A stretch of DNA of 64,000 bases, taken from assembly GCA_009746045.1 (NCBI GenBank), contig RPFO01000026.1, positions 2,416,047-2,480,046 of the forward strand. Direction: 5' to 3'. The stretch comes from Mesostigma viride. Taxonomy: Eukaryota; Streptophyta; Mesostigmatophyceae; Mesostigmatales; Mesostigmataceae. This document shows, one piece after another, positions 34,701 to 46,429 of the stretch. The translations under genes were made by a program, and so were the position numbers. Under the pieces are notes generated by a model. The model made no database searches. It saw nothing but the letters and a program-made list of their open reading frames with translations, and was not told the DNA's origin. Numbering within the stretch: position 1 is the stretch's first letter; each line of letters opens with the position of its first letter.

Positions 34701-37700
34701 GGCGTGCAGAGGACGCGCGGACTGTCCTCTCGCGCATGCGCCGCTGCCGTGTGTCGCCCAGCAGCGCCACGTACAGCTCGCTGGTGGTCGCGTTTGTACG
34801 GTTGGGGCTGATGCCTCAAGCGGAGGGGGTGCTGCGACAGGCGCGCGTGATGGGGGCGCCGCCCGACGTGAAGACGTACACCGCGCTCATCAAGGTGAGG
34901 GGAGGCGGGGGATCCGAGGAGAAGAAAAGGGGAGGGAGGCAAGGGGTAGGATGTACACCGCACGCATGGTGGTGAGGAAGAGTGGTGGAAGGGTGAGAGA
35001 AGGGGAGCTAGGGGGTTACATGAACACCGAAGACATGCAGGTGAGGCTTGGGAAGGGAGGGGCCGGCAGTTTGTTGTAAGCCTCCACTGCGCATCGAGTG
35101 AGGTGAGATGGGGAGCAAGGGAGGGAGGGGTTGGACAGCAGATGATGAGAGGGGGGAGACCTACACCACGCTCATGCCGGTGGAGTGGTTATGAGAAAGG
35201 AGAGGGGGGGTCATAAGGTGAGGGGGAGGATTCTTAGGTGAGGACAGGGGGGGCTAAACCCTACATGAGATCGGCGAGGTGAGGGGGGGCTTAACTCGCA
35301 CTACTACGAGCAAAGGTGAGGGAAGGGAGGCCTGAACCCTGAGTGAGGAAAGACGAAGAGTGGGGGGGCTAAACCCTACTCTGCACTTACGTAGGGGGGC
35401 GGGGTATCGTGTGGGTGGATGGGGGGAAAGCCGGTGGGGTAACCCATTACATTTCCAGCTGGTTGTTGTGGGGGCGTGGGAGGCAGGAATTCGCGTCAAA
35501 AGGGGGGCATTGTTGAGGATGATTGAGAAGGGAGCGGCTTTTTCCAGCCTGCCGCTGAACGTGCGCATGGTTCCATGCCTGCAATAGAGGTATGATTTCA
35601 ACGCGCCTGCATTGAAGCCGGTCAGCAAGAGTTGCTTTGCTTTCCACGCGGTTGCTACATGCTGAGCCATCCAGTTACTAAATATCCCTTGCCCCTCACG
35701 CCACTATCTGGGAACACCCGTGCGGGGGTGGATGCAGGGCTACTGCGACGGCGACATGCTGGCGGATGCCACCGCCACGCTGCAGAAGATGCGCGAGGAG
35801 GGGATCACCCCCAACGAGGTGGGTACGCGGTCACGAGTGTGCTAGAAGGCTCATGGGTTCATAGGGTGTGCATGATGGTCACCCGCAAGGAAGTGGGCAC
35901 GTGGCTATTTGTGTGCTTGAAGGCATGTGCATGGGAAAGGTATATCTAAGGTATGCACAGTGGTCCAGATGGTCATTTCGATTCATCCTGCTCTCATGCG
36001 TGTGTGTATGCATGGTGCCAGCGGTTTTGCTACATAAGCGTATGCATGGTGGTTGAGCGCTTTCACAACAGCGCTTTCAACTCGGCACTCGTAAGGTATC
36101 CGTATGGTCCCGTCTGCCCCCCCCCCCGCCCCCCCCTCCTCTGCCCCCTCTGTTGTCTCTCTCCTCATCAGGCAGGTGTCTTCCATAATCACACTGTCTG
36201 CGTTTCGGATGCAGGCTGAACACGTCAAGTTCATGGTGTGCTCGCCTCACTGTCTTCCCCTCTTCATTTCCCCTACGCCAGGTGTCGTACACGACAGTGA
36301 TCGACGCGTGCACGCGCTCGCTCAACCTGTCGGCGGCCAAAAAGGTGCTGTCCCAGATGGTGGCGGCCGGCGTGGCGCCCAACGCGGTCACGTACAATGC
36401 GCTGCTGCGGGGCTACTCGCAGTGCATGCAGGTGCGAATTTCGAATCACGGGTTACTTTTTTATTACGGGTAGTAGTGGGAGAGAAAGGAAGATAGTCGC
36501 ATGCAGATGTGTGGCGATAAGGTGAACCATAGAATATTAGAATAGAATATGCTAGTATATTATTGTAGATAGAAGGCGTAACATAGAATTAGGATGAACG
36601 GGGAGAACTCATGGATTGGTGAGCAAGGACGAGCAGTGCATGCAGTTTTATGGAACCAAGAGAGGAAAGGGACGTATGTGCGAGGGTAGGACAGTCAATG
36701 ACGAATGTGAACGAGCTGGGTACACCGTTTTTTTTTTTTTTGGGGGGGGGGGGGGGGGGGATCTCTTTGGACAGTTGAATCGTCCATCTACCAATTTCCA
36801 TTTACTTAAGTTTAATGCGCCTCATATGTAGGATTCAGATGTAGTGTGGCCACCCTGCAGGTTTCACATCAACCCAAACATATGTGGATGTCTGGTCTGT
36901 GCCGGTTGCCTCAGTGATGTCCTGATTTGGCACGCCGCAAAGGTGAAAACCATTTGCGTTCAGTGCCGGTCCGCGGAAAACGCGGAAAAACGCGGTCTGC
37001 AAATGAATCCAGGCCGGAATCGAACTGGGGACCTCAGTGATATGTATGGCTGGGTCGCTCTATTTTCTGCTGCTAGCTGCACGACGGGAAGGAGCTGGTG
37101 ACCAAGGTATTATGTCCAGTAGTATGTCTTGCCGCCTCACCACAAATATTACTACACGGTTGGGTGGCTTCCTGTCATCAGCTGCGCGACGTGAAGGAGC
37201 TGGTGGCCAAGATGAAGGAGCGCGGAGTGGCCCCCACGCCCGCCACGTACAACACGCTGATCGACGCTTGCATCCGGCACCAGGACAGTGTGGGCGCGAT
37301 GGCGGCATACGAGGAGATGCGGCGCGAGGGGATTGCACCGACTGCTGTCACGTACACCACGCTCATCAAGGTGGGGGGGTGGGGAAGCTTTGAATGATAG
37401 GCATGCCCCACAATGTGAGGGGATTGCACCGACCGCCGCCATGTTCACCACGCTCATCAAGGTGAGGTGTCAGTTACACCATCCTCATCAAGGTGAGGGA
37501 GGAGGGAGAGCCAGAAGCTTGGTGACGGACTCCTCCAGTGCATCGCTGAGGAAGTGCCCCAGGCTCTGGCAGTGCCCGTAGTGGGGAGTGGGCAGGTAAA
37601 GCCTGCGCCACCCTCATCAAGGTTACAGGGTGGTGCCTATGGCTATCTCCAACACCCTGCTTGTCAAGGTGAGAGGGGTGTGGAGGAGAGAGATTCAACC

Positions 37701-40076
37701 TAGAAGGGATAGTCCTGCACCGTGCTCGTCGAGGTGAGCAGTAAGACGGGGAGCAGCAGCACGTCTTCTTCATAGTGGAGAGTCAAATGGATAAGAGGGG
37801 GAATTCAGCACTTGGCGCGCACCAAATTTGGAACCAAATTTGGAGTGTGCAGTTCAGCTGAGACGTCCCCCACCCCTGGATATACTGATAGCATGCGTAG
37901 AGATTTAGAGATGTTAGGTTGCGCATGAAGTCCTCGCTTTGTTCTAATGATAATCCCTACTCGTGTGCATTTGCGTGCCTGTATGTGCCTGTGCTAATCT
38001 GTGTGCTATTCTGTGCGCTTGTCTGTGTGTGCCTGTCTGTGTGTCCCTGTATGTGCCTGTGCTTGTCTGTGTGCCTGTATGTGTGCTTGTCTGTGTGCCT
38101 GTATGTGTGCTTGTCTGTGTGCCTGTATGTGTGTGCCTGTATGTGTGCTTGTCTGTGTGCATGTATGTGTGCTTGTCTGTGTGCCTGTATGTGTGTGCCT
38201 GTGTTTCTGCTCGTGGAGACTAGCAGTGCTACTGCCTGGACCGCCAACCGGGCGCAGCGCTGCGGATCTTCCGTGCGATGGAGGAGGACGGGCGCGTGCG
38301 CGTGGACGCGGCCGCCTACAACGCTCTCATCCACTGGTGGGTTGTGCCTCTACAGTAAAGGGTGTAGAGTAGAGTGCTCTCAACAATCCAGAATAAAATG
38401 TGTTCGAATCAGTATCGTACCAAATCTTTCACTCTAGTAGACAAGGGCGTCCAGGCTACTGACCATGCCATGCCGCCTAGCACACGCTCATCCACCACTT
38501 TGAATCCGGTATGGTACCAAAGTATTTAACTGCTGGGTGATGCCAGTAAGGTGTACCAATGCCCTGTTATGCTACAGTGCTGTTATTGCGGTTAAGCCAT
38601 AGGCACTCCTCTACTTAACCTGAATAAATATTCTGCTACATCACCACGCCCTAGTGGTCTACAAGTGTTTGCTGCCGTAGAATACTAGCCCATCGTTCAC
38701 GGTGTTCTATGAAACTATACGTACCCAGCAAGCTGGTGGCCACGTCCGCTCTCCCTGTGGCAAAGTCTGATAAGTAGCTGAAAGACATTTCCACTCGTCT
38801 TCCAGCCGCCTGCAAGCCATGGCTGATCAAGGAAACTTTCGGTGCTGCTGGCCGTGCAACCCCATCTCCCACCCTTACCCGAGACCCACCCGCCCATGCC
38901 CCACACCCTACCCTACCATCTACATGCCCCATGCCAACACCATCAATGCGGTTTCCTCCACCCCACGCTTTCTTTGGCTACTCCGTCCCCCTGTTCCCCC
39001 TTTCCCCTGCTGCCTCCCCTTTCTAACTCTCCCCGCCACCTTAACCTAACGCACCTGCCCCCTGCCCCCTCGCCCCCCCCTCTTCCCACCGCCTCTCTCC
39101 TCGGTCCCCGCCACCTCTCTTTCTCCCTCTCCTATGTCGCCTTCACCACGACAAACAACGTGTGACCCAAACCAACCCGGACGGAAACAACTCTGTACGA
39201 AAACAGCTTTGCGTGCGCAGGCATGATGGCGGACGCGGCGGGTGTGCTCTCCTCCATGCGCCGCGCGCGCGTACCTCCCTCGCGCGCCACCTACGGCGCG
39301 CTCATCTCCGGCTACGGCCGCACAGGGGAGATCGATGCCGCGATGGCCCTCTACGAGGAGATGAGTGGGATTGGGGGACAGGTGGCGCCGGACGAGCGAG
39401 TATACGACATGCTGGTGGACGGGTGCGTGCGGGCGGAGCGCTTCTGCCTCGCGATGGCGCTGGTGGAGCGCATGCAGGAGCTCGGGGTCTCGCCCGACAA
39501 GGTCAAGTACAAGAAGATGGTGCGTGGCTGTCAATACATGCCTATGTAATACTAGTATGTAGTCATGATAGTCATATGTCCCTTCCTACCTCGCCATGAT
39601 AGCCATTTTCCCAACAAGACCAAGTACAAGAAGATGGTGCGTGGAGTACATGAGTGGGTATCTACTAAAACATTTAGTCTTCATGGTATAGGATTTGGCT
39701 GAGCGGCTGTCTTAGCTAATGTAGATGCTGGGCTAAGCTAAGCTGCTTTCGTGCTCATGCATATGCTCAGAAGTCTGCCTCGGTTCTTGCTGGCCGTGCA
39801 TGCGCCTCCTCACCATTTTTGCGTGTTCCGCCTGTCATCCGCCCCAAATGTCTCCCTCCCCAAACCTGCTTCTGAAAGTAATCTTCTTCCCAAATCTCCG
39901 TCCCAAATGACCTCCGCGTGTGGCTGCAGTTTGTGCAGAAATACCCCAAGCGCAGCATGTTCAAGGCGAGCAGCCCCAAGAGCAACGTCGCGTTCGAGCG
40001 GTTCAAGTTCTGGCTGGGGCTGCGCAACTCCTACTATGATTCTGATTTCGATTGGAGGGATTGCCTCGAGAGCTAG
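31738..40076 (+). CDS. Pentatricopeptide repeat (P-class) protein, probably organellar RNA-binding; HCF152-like
   Basis: Nine exons: 31738-32395, 33196-33625, 34687-34894, 35738-35818, 36282-36431, 37182-37370, 38227-38336, 39207-39519, 39930-40076; total 2286 bp, 761 aa, phases all fit. After a ~220-residue low-complexity, Arg-rich N-terminus (which may contain an organelle transit peptide) come about a dozen 35-residue PPR motifs, such as VTYTTLIK, ATYNTLIDAC and ATYGALISGYGRTGEIDAAM. Such proteins bind single-stranded organellar RNA to protect, process or activate transcripts. There is no SMR or DYW domain. The tail AFERFKFWLGLRNSYYDSD recalls plant HCF152 (plastid psbH-petB RNA processing) from memory, so orthology is tentative. 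The start is uncertain: later in-frame ATGs occur, for example near 31909 and 31963. Divergent from MCM2. Introns hold many copies of exon ends. Confidence 0.93.
33626..33900 (+). repeat. Four echoes of PPR exon 2 end with donor
   Basis: The junction AACATCCTCATCAAGG|GGTGAG (true donor 33626) recurs at about 33681, 33751, 33811 and 33876 (CATCCTCATCATGGGTGAG and similar). The units are 60-70 bp and also share TTATTAGTGCATTGTTTG, so exon edge and intron start were duplicated together. Confidence 0.85.
34359..34602 (+). repeat. Echoes of PPR exon 3 start with acceptor
   Basis: The true exon start CCCAG|CTACGGCATCCATGGG (34687) is preceded by CCGACAGCTACGGTCTCCAC (34359), CCCAGCCATGGCAACCAC (34451) and CCCCAGCTACGGCCTCCACC (34578). 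Each keeps a pyrimidine-rich tract and AG. Confidence 0.75.
36921..37036 (-). mobile_element. tRNA-related SINE copy
   Basis: Reads on the minus strand GGTCCCCAGTTCGATTCCGG (RNA polymerase III B-box-like) followed by a shared 3' region ending with CACCTTTGCGG. It is nearly identical over about 115 bp to 43555-43672 in the opposite orientation, apart from a small internal duplication (GTTTTTCCGC). In PPR intron 5. Confidence 0.7.
37072..37106 (+). repeat. Echo of PPR exon 6 start
   Basis: AGCTGCACGACGGGAAGGAG and the following CTGGTGACCAAGG copy the true start CAG|CTGCGCGACGTGAAGGAG CTGGTGGCCAAG (37182). It sits 110 bp upstream, beside the SINE copy. Confidence 0.75.
37371..37740 (+). repeat. 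Five echoes of PPR exon 6 end with donor
   Basis: The junction CACCACGCTCATCAAG|GTG (37370) recurs at about 37441, 37474, 37609, 37649 and 37711 with increasing divergence (for example ACCATCCTCATCAAGGTGAG and ACCGTGCTCGTCGAGGTGAG). Most keep a strong GTGAG donor. Confidence 0.85.
37975..38215. repeat. TG-rich minisatellite (GTGCCTGTATGTGTGCTTGTCT)n
   Basis: About ten 20-24 bp units with GTGCCTGTATGTGTGCTTGTCT theme, in PPR intron 6 immediately before exon 7. Confidence 0.9.
39611..39645 (+). repeat. Echo of PPR exon 8 end with donor
   Basis: CAAGTACAAGAAGATGGTGC repeats the exon 8 end and donor (AAGAAGATG|GTGCGT at 39519) about 115 bp downstream. Confidence 0.8.
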
Positions 40077-40810
40077 AGCTTCTGCAGTTACGAGTGGGAA
40101 AAAACTGAATGTGTTTCAAATGGTTCGCCCTTGCCAAGCCTAGTTCTACTTGTGCCTGCCTTGGCCGCCATTGATGTCTATGACGGAGGGGCAGCTGTCC
40201 TACGGGGTAGTTGGGTGGCGCTCGCATCAGTTTTGGAAACAATGAAGGTTCCAGCCACAAACTCACTTAACAAAGATCGAAGCTGATATTGTGGTTGCAC
40301 TAGTTTTGGAAAGGCGGCGTGGTCACAACCACTAGAACTGGTATTTATGTCCTTGGACCGGTGGTTGGTGACTTTTCTCAAGCACGTCTTGTGTGCCATG
40401 CTTTCATAAGATGTTGGCTCACAGCTGCAAACAACGAAGCAGTGTGTTTAAATAAGTTAACATTGTACTTGAATTTATTTTCTATTAACCGTGAACTCCA
40501 GGGTAATCAGACTCTCCACTCCGTACATCAAAGAAACCCTGACAGTGGCAATGACGCAAATGTGGCATTCTTGTTGCTGGCGGCGTACGTAAGTCTGCCG
40601 GGGCCATTAGTTAATTAATTAATTAGACTCGATCGTGCTCCCGTAATTGGGAGTCACGGAGCATTAACCCCGATGGATGGATGGATGCAATCAATCCTAC
40701 CGGTCTCTCTACAACATCAAGCCAACTCTAATCTAAGCTCTCTACCCTAGGGGACCTGTCTGGCGTGCTTCCCGCGTGTTTGCACACGCTGGCGTTTCCC
40801 CGCGGGAGGG
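40077..40810. other. PPR 3' flank and start of transposon zone
   Basis: No gene seen. 40607-40715 is one copy of a repeat also present at 49997-50096 (TTAATTAATTA, then GTGCTCCCG...GGGAGTCACGGAGC and ATTAACCCCGATGGATGG). Confidence 0.5.
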
Positions 40811-43271
40811 GATGGATGGATGGATGGATGGATGGATGGATGGATGGATGGATGGATGGATGGATGGATGGATGGATGGATGGATGGATGGATGGATGGA
40901 TGGATGGATGGATGGATGGATGGATGGATGGATGGATGGATGGATGGATGGATGGATGGATGGATGGATGGATGGATGGATGGATGGATGGATGGATGGA
41001 TGGATGGATGGATGGATGGATGGATGGATGGATGGATGGATGGATGGATGGATGGATGGATGGATGGATGGATGGATGGATGGATGGATGGATGGATGGA
41101 TGGATGGATGGATGGATGGATGGATGGATGGATGGATGGATGGATGGATGGATGGATGGATGGATGGATGGATGGATGGATGGATGGATGGATGGATGGA
41201 TGGATGGATGGATGGATGGATGGATGGATGGATGGATGGATGGATGGATGGATGGATGGATGGATGGATGGATGGATGGATGGATGGATGGATGGATGGA
41301 TGGATGGATGGATGGATGGATGGATGGATGGATGGATGGATGGATGGATGGATGGATGGATGGATGGATGGATGGATGGATGGATGGATGGATGGATGGA
41401 TGGATGGATGGATGGATGGATGGATGGATGGATGGATGGATGGATGGATGGATGGATGGATGGATGGATGGATGGATGGATGGATGGATGGATGGATGGA
41501 TGGATGGATGGATGGATGGATGGATGGATGGATGGATGGATGGATGGATGGATGGATGGATGGATGGATGGATGGATGGATGGATGGATGGATGGATGGA
41601 TGGATGGATGGATGGATGGATGGATGGATGGATGGATGGATGGATGGATGGATGGATGGATGGATGGATGGATGGATGGATGGATGGATGGATGGATGGA
41701 TGGATGGATGGATGGATGGATGGATGGATGGATGGATGGATGGATGGATGGATGGATGGATGGATGGATGGATGGATGGATGGATGGATGGATGGATGGA
41801 TGGATGGATGGATGGATGGATGGATGGATGGATGGATGGATGGATGGATGGATGGATGGATGGATGGATGGATGGATGGATGGATGGATGGATGGATGGA
41901 TGGATGGATGGATGGATGGATGGATGGATGGATGGATGGATGGATGGATGGATGGATGGATGGATGGATGGATGGATGGATGGATGGATGGATGGATGGA
42001 TGGATGGATGGATGGATGGATGGATGGATGGATGGATGGATGGATGGATGGATGGATGGATGGATGGATGGATGGATGGATGGATGGATGGATGGATGGA
42101 TGGATGGATGGATGGATGGATGGATGGATGGATGGATGGATGGATGGATGGATGGATGGATGGATGGATGGATGGATGGATGGATGGATGGATGGATGGA
42201 TGGATGGATGGATGGATGGATGGATGGATGGATGGATGGATGGATGGATGGATGGATGGATGGATGGATGGATGGATGGATGGATGGATGGATGGATGGA
42301 TGGATGGATGGATGGATGGATGGATGGATGGATGGATGGATGGATGGATGGATGGATGGATGGATGGATGGATGGATGGATGGATGGATGGATGGATGGA
42401 TGGATGGATGGATGGATGGATGGATGGATGGATGGATGGATGGATGGATGGATGGATGGATGGATGGATGGATGGATGGATGGATGGATGGATGGATGGA
42501 TGGATGGATGGATGGATGGATGGATGGATGGATGGATGGATGGATGGATGGATGGATGGATGGATGGATGGATGGATGGATGGATGGATGGATGGATGGA
42601 TGGATGGATGGATGGATGGATGGATGGATGGATGGATGGATGGATGGATGGATGGATGGATGGATGGATGGATGGATGGATGGATGGATGGATGGATGGA
42701 TGGATGGATGGATGGATGGATGGATGGATGGATGGATGGATGGATGGATGGATGGATGGATGGATGGATGGATGGATGGATGGATGGATGGATGGATGGA
42801 TGGATGGATGGATGGATGGATGGATGGATGGATGGATGGATGGATGGATGGATGGATGGATGGATGGATGGATGGATGGATGGATGGATGGATGGATGGA
42901 TGGATGGATGGATGGATGGATGGATGGATGGATGGATGGATGGATGGATGGATGGATGGATGGATGGATGGATGGATGGATGGATGGATGGATGGATGGA
43001 TGGATGGATGGATGGATGGATGGATGGATGGATGGATGGATGGATGGATGGATGGATGGATGGATGGATGGATGGATGGATGGATGGATGGATGGATGGA
43101 TGGATGGATGGATGGATGGATGGATGGATGGATGGATGGATGGATGGATGGATGGATGGATGGATGGATGGATGGATGGATGGATGGATGGATGGATGGA
43201 TGGATGGATGGATGGATGGATGGATGGATGGATGGATGGATGGATGGATGGATGGATGGATGGATGGATGG
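40811..43271. repeat. Perfect tetranucleotide satellite (GATG)n, about 2.46 kb
   Basis: Roughly 615 uninterrupted GATG units with no visible variant. No frame on either strand has a stop, so 820-867 codon open frames (Asp-Gly-Trp-Met or His-Pro-Ser-Ile) are artefacts. The short GATGGATGGATG in the neighbouring interspersed repeat (40672-40686) is a plausible seed. Assembly length should be treated with caution. Confidence 0.97.
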
Positions 43272-43554
43272 CCGGAGCTACCCAATAAAAGTCTGCACAA
43301 ATCTCGGTTTAGCCGAGAGTCCGGGCGTTCGGAATGAATAAACATGTGTTAACGTTTCGAGACTGAACAAGTCTTGAGTGGACACGTGTGTAGTACTCCT
43401 ACACACACAGATCTTGAATGATTTATATAGTACAAAATCCGACAGGCTTGCATCACTCCCCGGAAAGGAGAACTTTTGCGGATGACTGTAGGTGTCAGTT
43501 GGCGATGCCTTAGGATCCGGAGACGTCCGTCCTATATAGTCAGCAAAAATTGGT

Positions 43555-43672
43555 GCGAGAGGTCCCCAGTTCGATTCCGGCCTGGATTCATTTGCAGATC
43601 GCGTTTTCCGCGGACCGGCACTGAACGCAAATGGTTGTCACCTTTGCGGAGTGCCAAATCAGAATGTGGTAA
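43555..43672 (+). mobile_element. tRNA-related SINE copy
   Basis: B-box-like GGTCCCCAGTTCGATTCCGG at 43561-43580 followed by a 3' region ending CACCTTTGCGG, nearly identical to the minus-strand copy at 36921-37036. It lies in the upstream part of a frame whose C-terminal portion follows at 43676. Confidence 0.7.
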
Positions 43673-43675
43673 CAA

Positions 43676-43937
43676 GTCGAAACACCATGGAAATACCAAG
43701 CATGGTGCCGCATTCCCAAAAGGGTACCTAGGGAAACATGTCACGAACTACATCCAGATGTTGCTGGACGACCTAGTGGTCCCAGCCCAGTTTGAATACC
43801 GCATCCACTCTCTCTCCTTTCTTTGGACTGCCATGCAGAACAAGAAGCGGTGGCAGAAGATTAATGTCAAGGCTCACACGCCCGACCCTGTGGGCAAGCC
43901 ACCTCCCCCCAAGAGGAGGAGGCGTTTTGATGAGTAG
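43676..43937 (+). pseudogene. C-terminal fragment of an unrecognised, probably transposon-encoded protein
   Basis: An open frame of about 87 codons ends at TAG 43935-43937. It has ordinary protein-like composition (KHVTNYIQMLLDDLVVPAQF, FLWTAMQNKKRWQKI) and a basic tail, PPPKRRRRFDE, resembling a nuclear localisation signal. A (TTGAA)n run follows 80 bp later. Its 5' part is a SINE, so it is truncated. Probably the 3' end of a mobile-element gene; function unknown. Confidence 0.4.
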
Positions 43938-44015
43938 TGTACTAGTTAGGATTTTTCTAGACTAGATAGATTAGCGTTAGGTTAGTTCGATTACGCGGCC
44001 CCCTCCACTCCACCA

Positions 44016-44042
44016 TTGAATTGAATTGAATTGAATTGAATT
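44016..44042. repeat. (TTGAA)n microsatellite at the left edge of the TGTCGCG element
   Basis: Five TTGAA units. Its last nine bases (AATTGAATT) equal the nine bases right of the composite element (49932-49940), a possible target-site duplication, although the repeat makes this ambiguous. Confidence 0.7.
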
Positions 44043-45123
44043 TGTCGCGTTTGCGTGCCATATCATCCTGGACTGGTCATTACCGCTACTTGGAATGCAT
44101 CCACTATCAGCAGTAATCATGTGTGAGATATGCCACCTTAAAATGAGAATGAAAGGTGCGGTCCTTTATGGCACCGCCACCTTCATGACAGGCAATCCGG
44201 CCCAACCAGCCGATTCTTGAGACCATGCTTTATCATTAAAGCAACCAAAAGACATTTCAATTCCAATGAGATACATGACGAATTACAAAGAGTGTCGAGT
44301 TGTAATGTTGTAGTTATAAGAGCAGCTGTGAGGTCCCTTGGTTGACGCCACTGCAGGCCCCTTGTGGCGGCAGTGCGCGTGTGTTCCCGACCTAGTTCCT
44401 ACTGGCATTCTTGCCAACGACGACCAGGGTGCCCGAAGGCCCTGTCCCTTGTCTCGTTCTCAGTCTTACACACATTCTTAACAAAACCAATACATTGTCA
44501 TATCCGTCAGTCCATCCTCATGGCAACTGACTGCATGCAACCACTCACGGGGGCTGCTCCGGGCTGCTCGAACTATTTCACCCCATGAAGACAACAAACC
44601 AGTTGTGAGGGAGAGAAACGGACGAACAACGACCACCATGGTTCGTTGCTCATCCTTCTATACTGCTCAAAGCTCAAGCCTGGCGGCTGGCGCCACTAGC
44701 GCCACTTTAGACATCAGCCAATCATAACATTGTCTAATTTCCGACAAGCTAAACTTCAAGCTTTATCTGTCAAGCGAACACAAATATACAAGGGCAAATC
44801 TGTCGGCTATGCCAGGCACCGCCTGGGGCTTCCTTGCATTTGTGTCTGGTGTCCCACGTTGAAATCCTGAAATTGCACATCTGCTCAGTGCCTCGCCGGC
44901 TTGCTGCGTACCAGCATTCGGCAAACTGCCCTTGTGACGAATGTCAGTGAAATTCAGGTCCGCCCAAAAGTTCCGTCAGCAAATTCAGCGGACTTGGCGC
45001 GTGAGTACAATTGAGATCCGCGGCGTCAGTACCGGGCCGCGGTATAGCAACCCGCACAAGGCTGCGGACGTCAGAATTACGCTAAAATCTGAATTGCGGA
45101 CGTGATAGATCACGGACGCGACA
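44043..45123. mobile_element. TGTCGCG-ended element, short (internally deleted) copy, 1081 bp
   Basis: Starts TGTCGCGT and ends ACGCGACA (8-bp terminal inverted repeats). Its first 96 bp equal 45126-45221, and its remaining ~986 bp equal 48947-49931 with a single one-base indel (a G run at about 44550). It therefore equals the neighbouring element minus a 3.7 kb middle. No coding capacity recognised. TG...CA ends would also fit an LTR, but the arrangement fits a DNA transposon deletion derivative better. Confidence 0.75.
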
Positions 45124-46429
45124 GCTGTCGCGTTTGCGTGCCATATCATCCTGGACTGGTCATTACCGCTACTTGGAATGCATCCACTATCAGCAGTAAT
45201 CATGTGTGAGATATGCCACCTCCCCCCCCACTATTTAGCTCACAACAACGGGAGAGCAAAAAGTGAAAGAAAGGCATCTCACACGAAAGAAGGAAGCCCA
45301 AAGAGGGCGCACTCTGGGCTCCAACACAGCTAAAAAGCGGTGAAAAAGGGGTGAATTTTTCACCCCTTTTTCACCCCCGCTAAAAAGGGGTGAAAATTTT
45401 TTCACCCCTTTTTCACCCCTTTTTAGCGGTTAATTTTGCGGCTAATCACCGGCAAATTTTTGGGGGTGAATTTTTCACCCCTTTTTCACCGGTGAAAAAG
45501 GGGTAAAAAAAAGGGGTGAAAAAGGGGTGAATTTTTCACCCCTTTTTCACCGGTTTTTCACCCCTTTTTCACCGGTGAAAAAGGGGTGAAAAAATATTCA
45601 CCCCCTGTTCACAGATTTTATATATGAATTGATTAATTGTATGTATGAATTAATTACAATCATGTTGATGATCATCATGATCATGGCCAAGCGTAGGTTA
45701 GTGTAGGTTAGATAGACCGTAGGGGTTTACCATTCCACTTGGGGTTTATGCTACGTGATGGCCCACACATGGCCGGACTGATGTTTTCTCTTTCCTAGGG
45801 AAATTTCCAGCACGTTAATTTAATTTAATTTTAATCATGATCATCATGATCATCATGAACTTGTTCATGCAATGCCAATTTCATTAAAAGTGACCATAAA
45901 GATCAACGAATACGATGCAAGAATCACACACTTGCTAGCTAGACTTAAAAAATGCATTGCAGATAGTGAAGGAAATCAAGCTCATCATGGTATAACCGAT
46001 GCGCGGTGGGCGTCATCATGATGTAGAATAAGTAACTAACTCTATCTAGGTAGAATGGTCTCCAAGCTTTTTCTATGTGTCCTGCCCGATGCTTGATGGC
46101 TCATAAGCTTCTTGCAAAAGATCACTTCTTCAGTGCATCTGCAACCGCCATTCAACGGATGACACATCCACATCGCAACAAGCAAGCTTCAAATTAGTAC
46201 ACCATTTAAGTGACACAACAGGTAAGGGAACCCATGGATTAATTAAGCGAGCAAGTCAATCACGGCTCATTAAATTCACGAGCAAGCATGCAAGGAAGCA
46301 AGGCCGGACTAACCCAGGAAGCAAGGGACAAATGGAATGCAGCAAGCAACCACGCGAGGCAGCAAGGACTAATCAACAAGTTAGTTGTCTCACTTAACAG
46401 GGGTCTGTTTCAATTCATGAAGTTCTCTA

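Noticed and set aside
40742-43345. Open frames of 820-867 codons (Met-Asp-Gly-Trp or His-Pro-Ser-Ile repeats) on both strands
   Set aside because: They are translations of the stop-free (GATG)n satellite, equally open in all frames, with no flanking domain.
43501-43580. Functional tRNA gene at the GTTCGATTCC motif
   Set aside because: The T-stem does not pair, no matching acceptor stem or anticodon arm can be drawn, and the unit is repeated with a non-tRNA 3' body.
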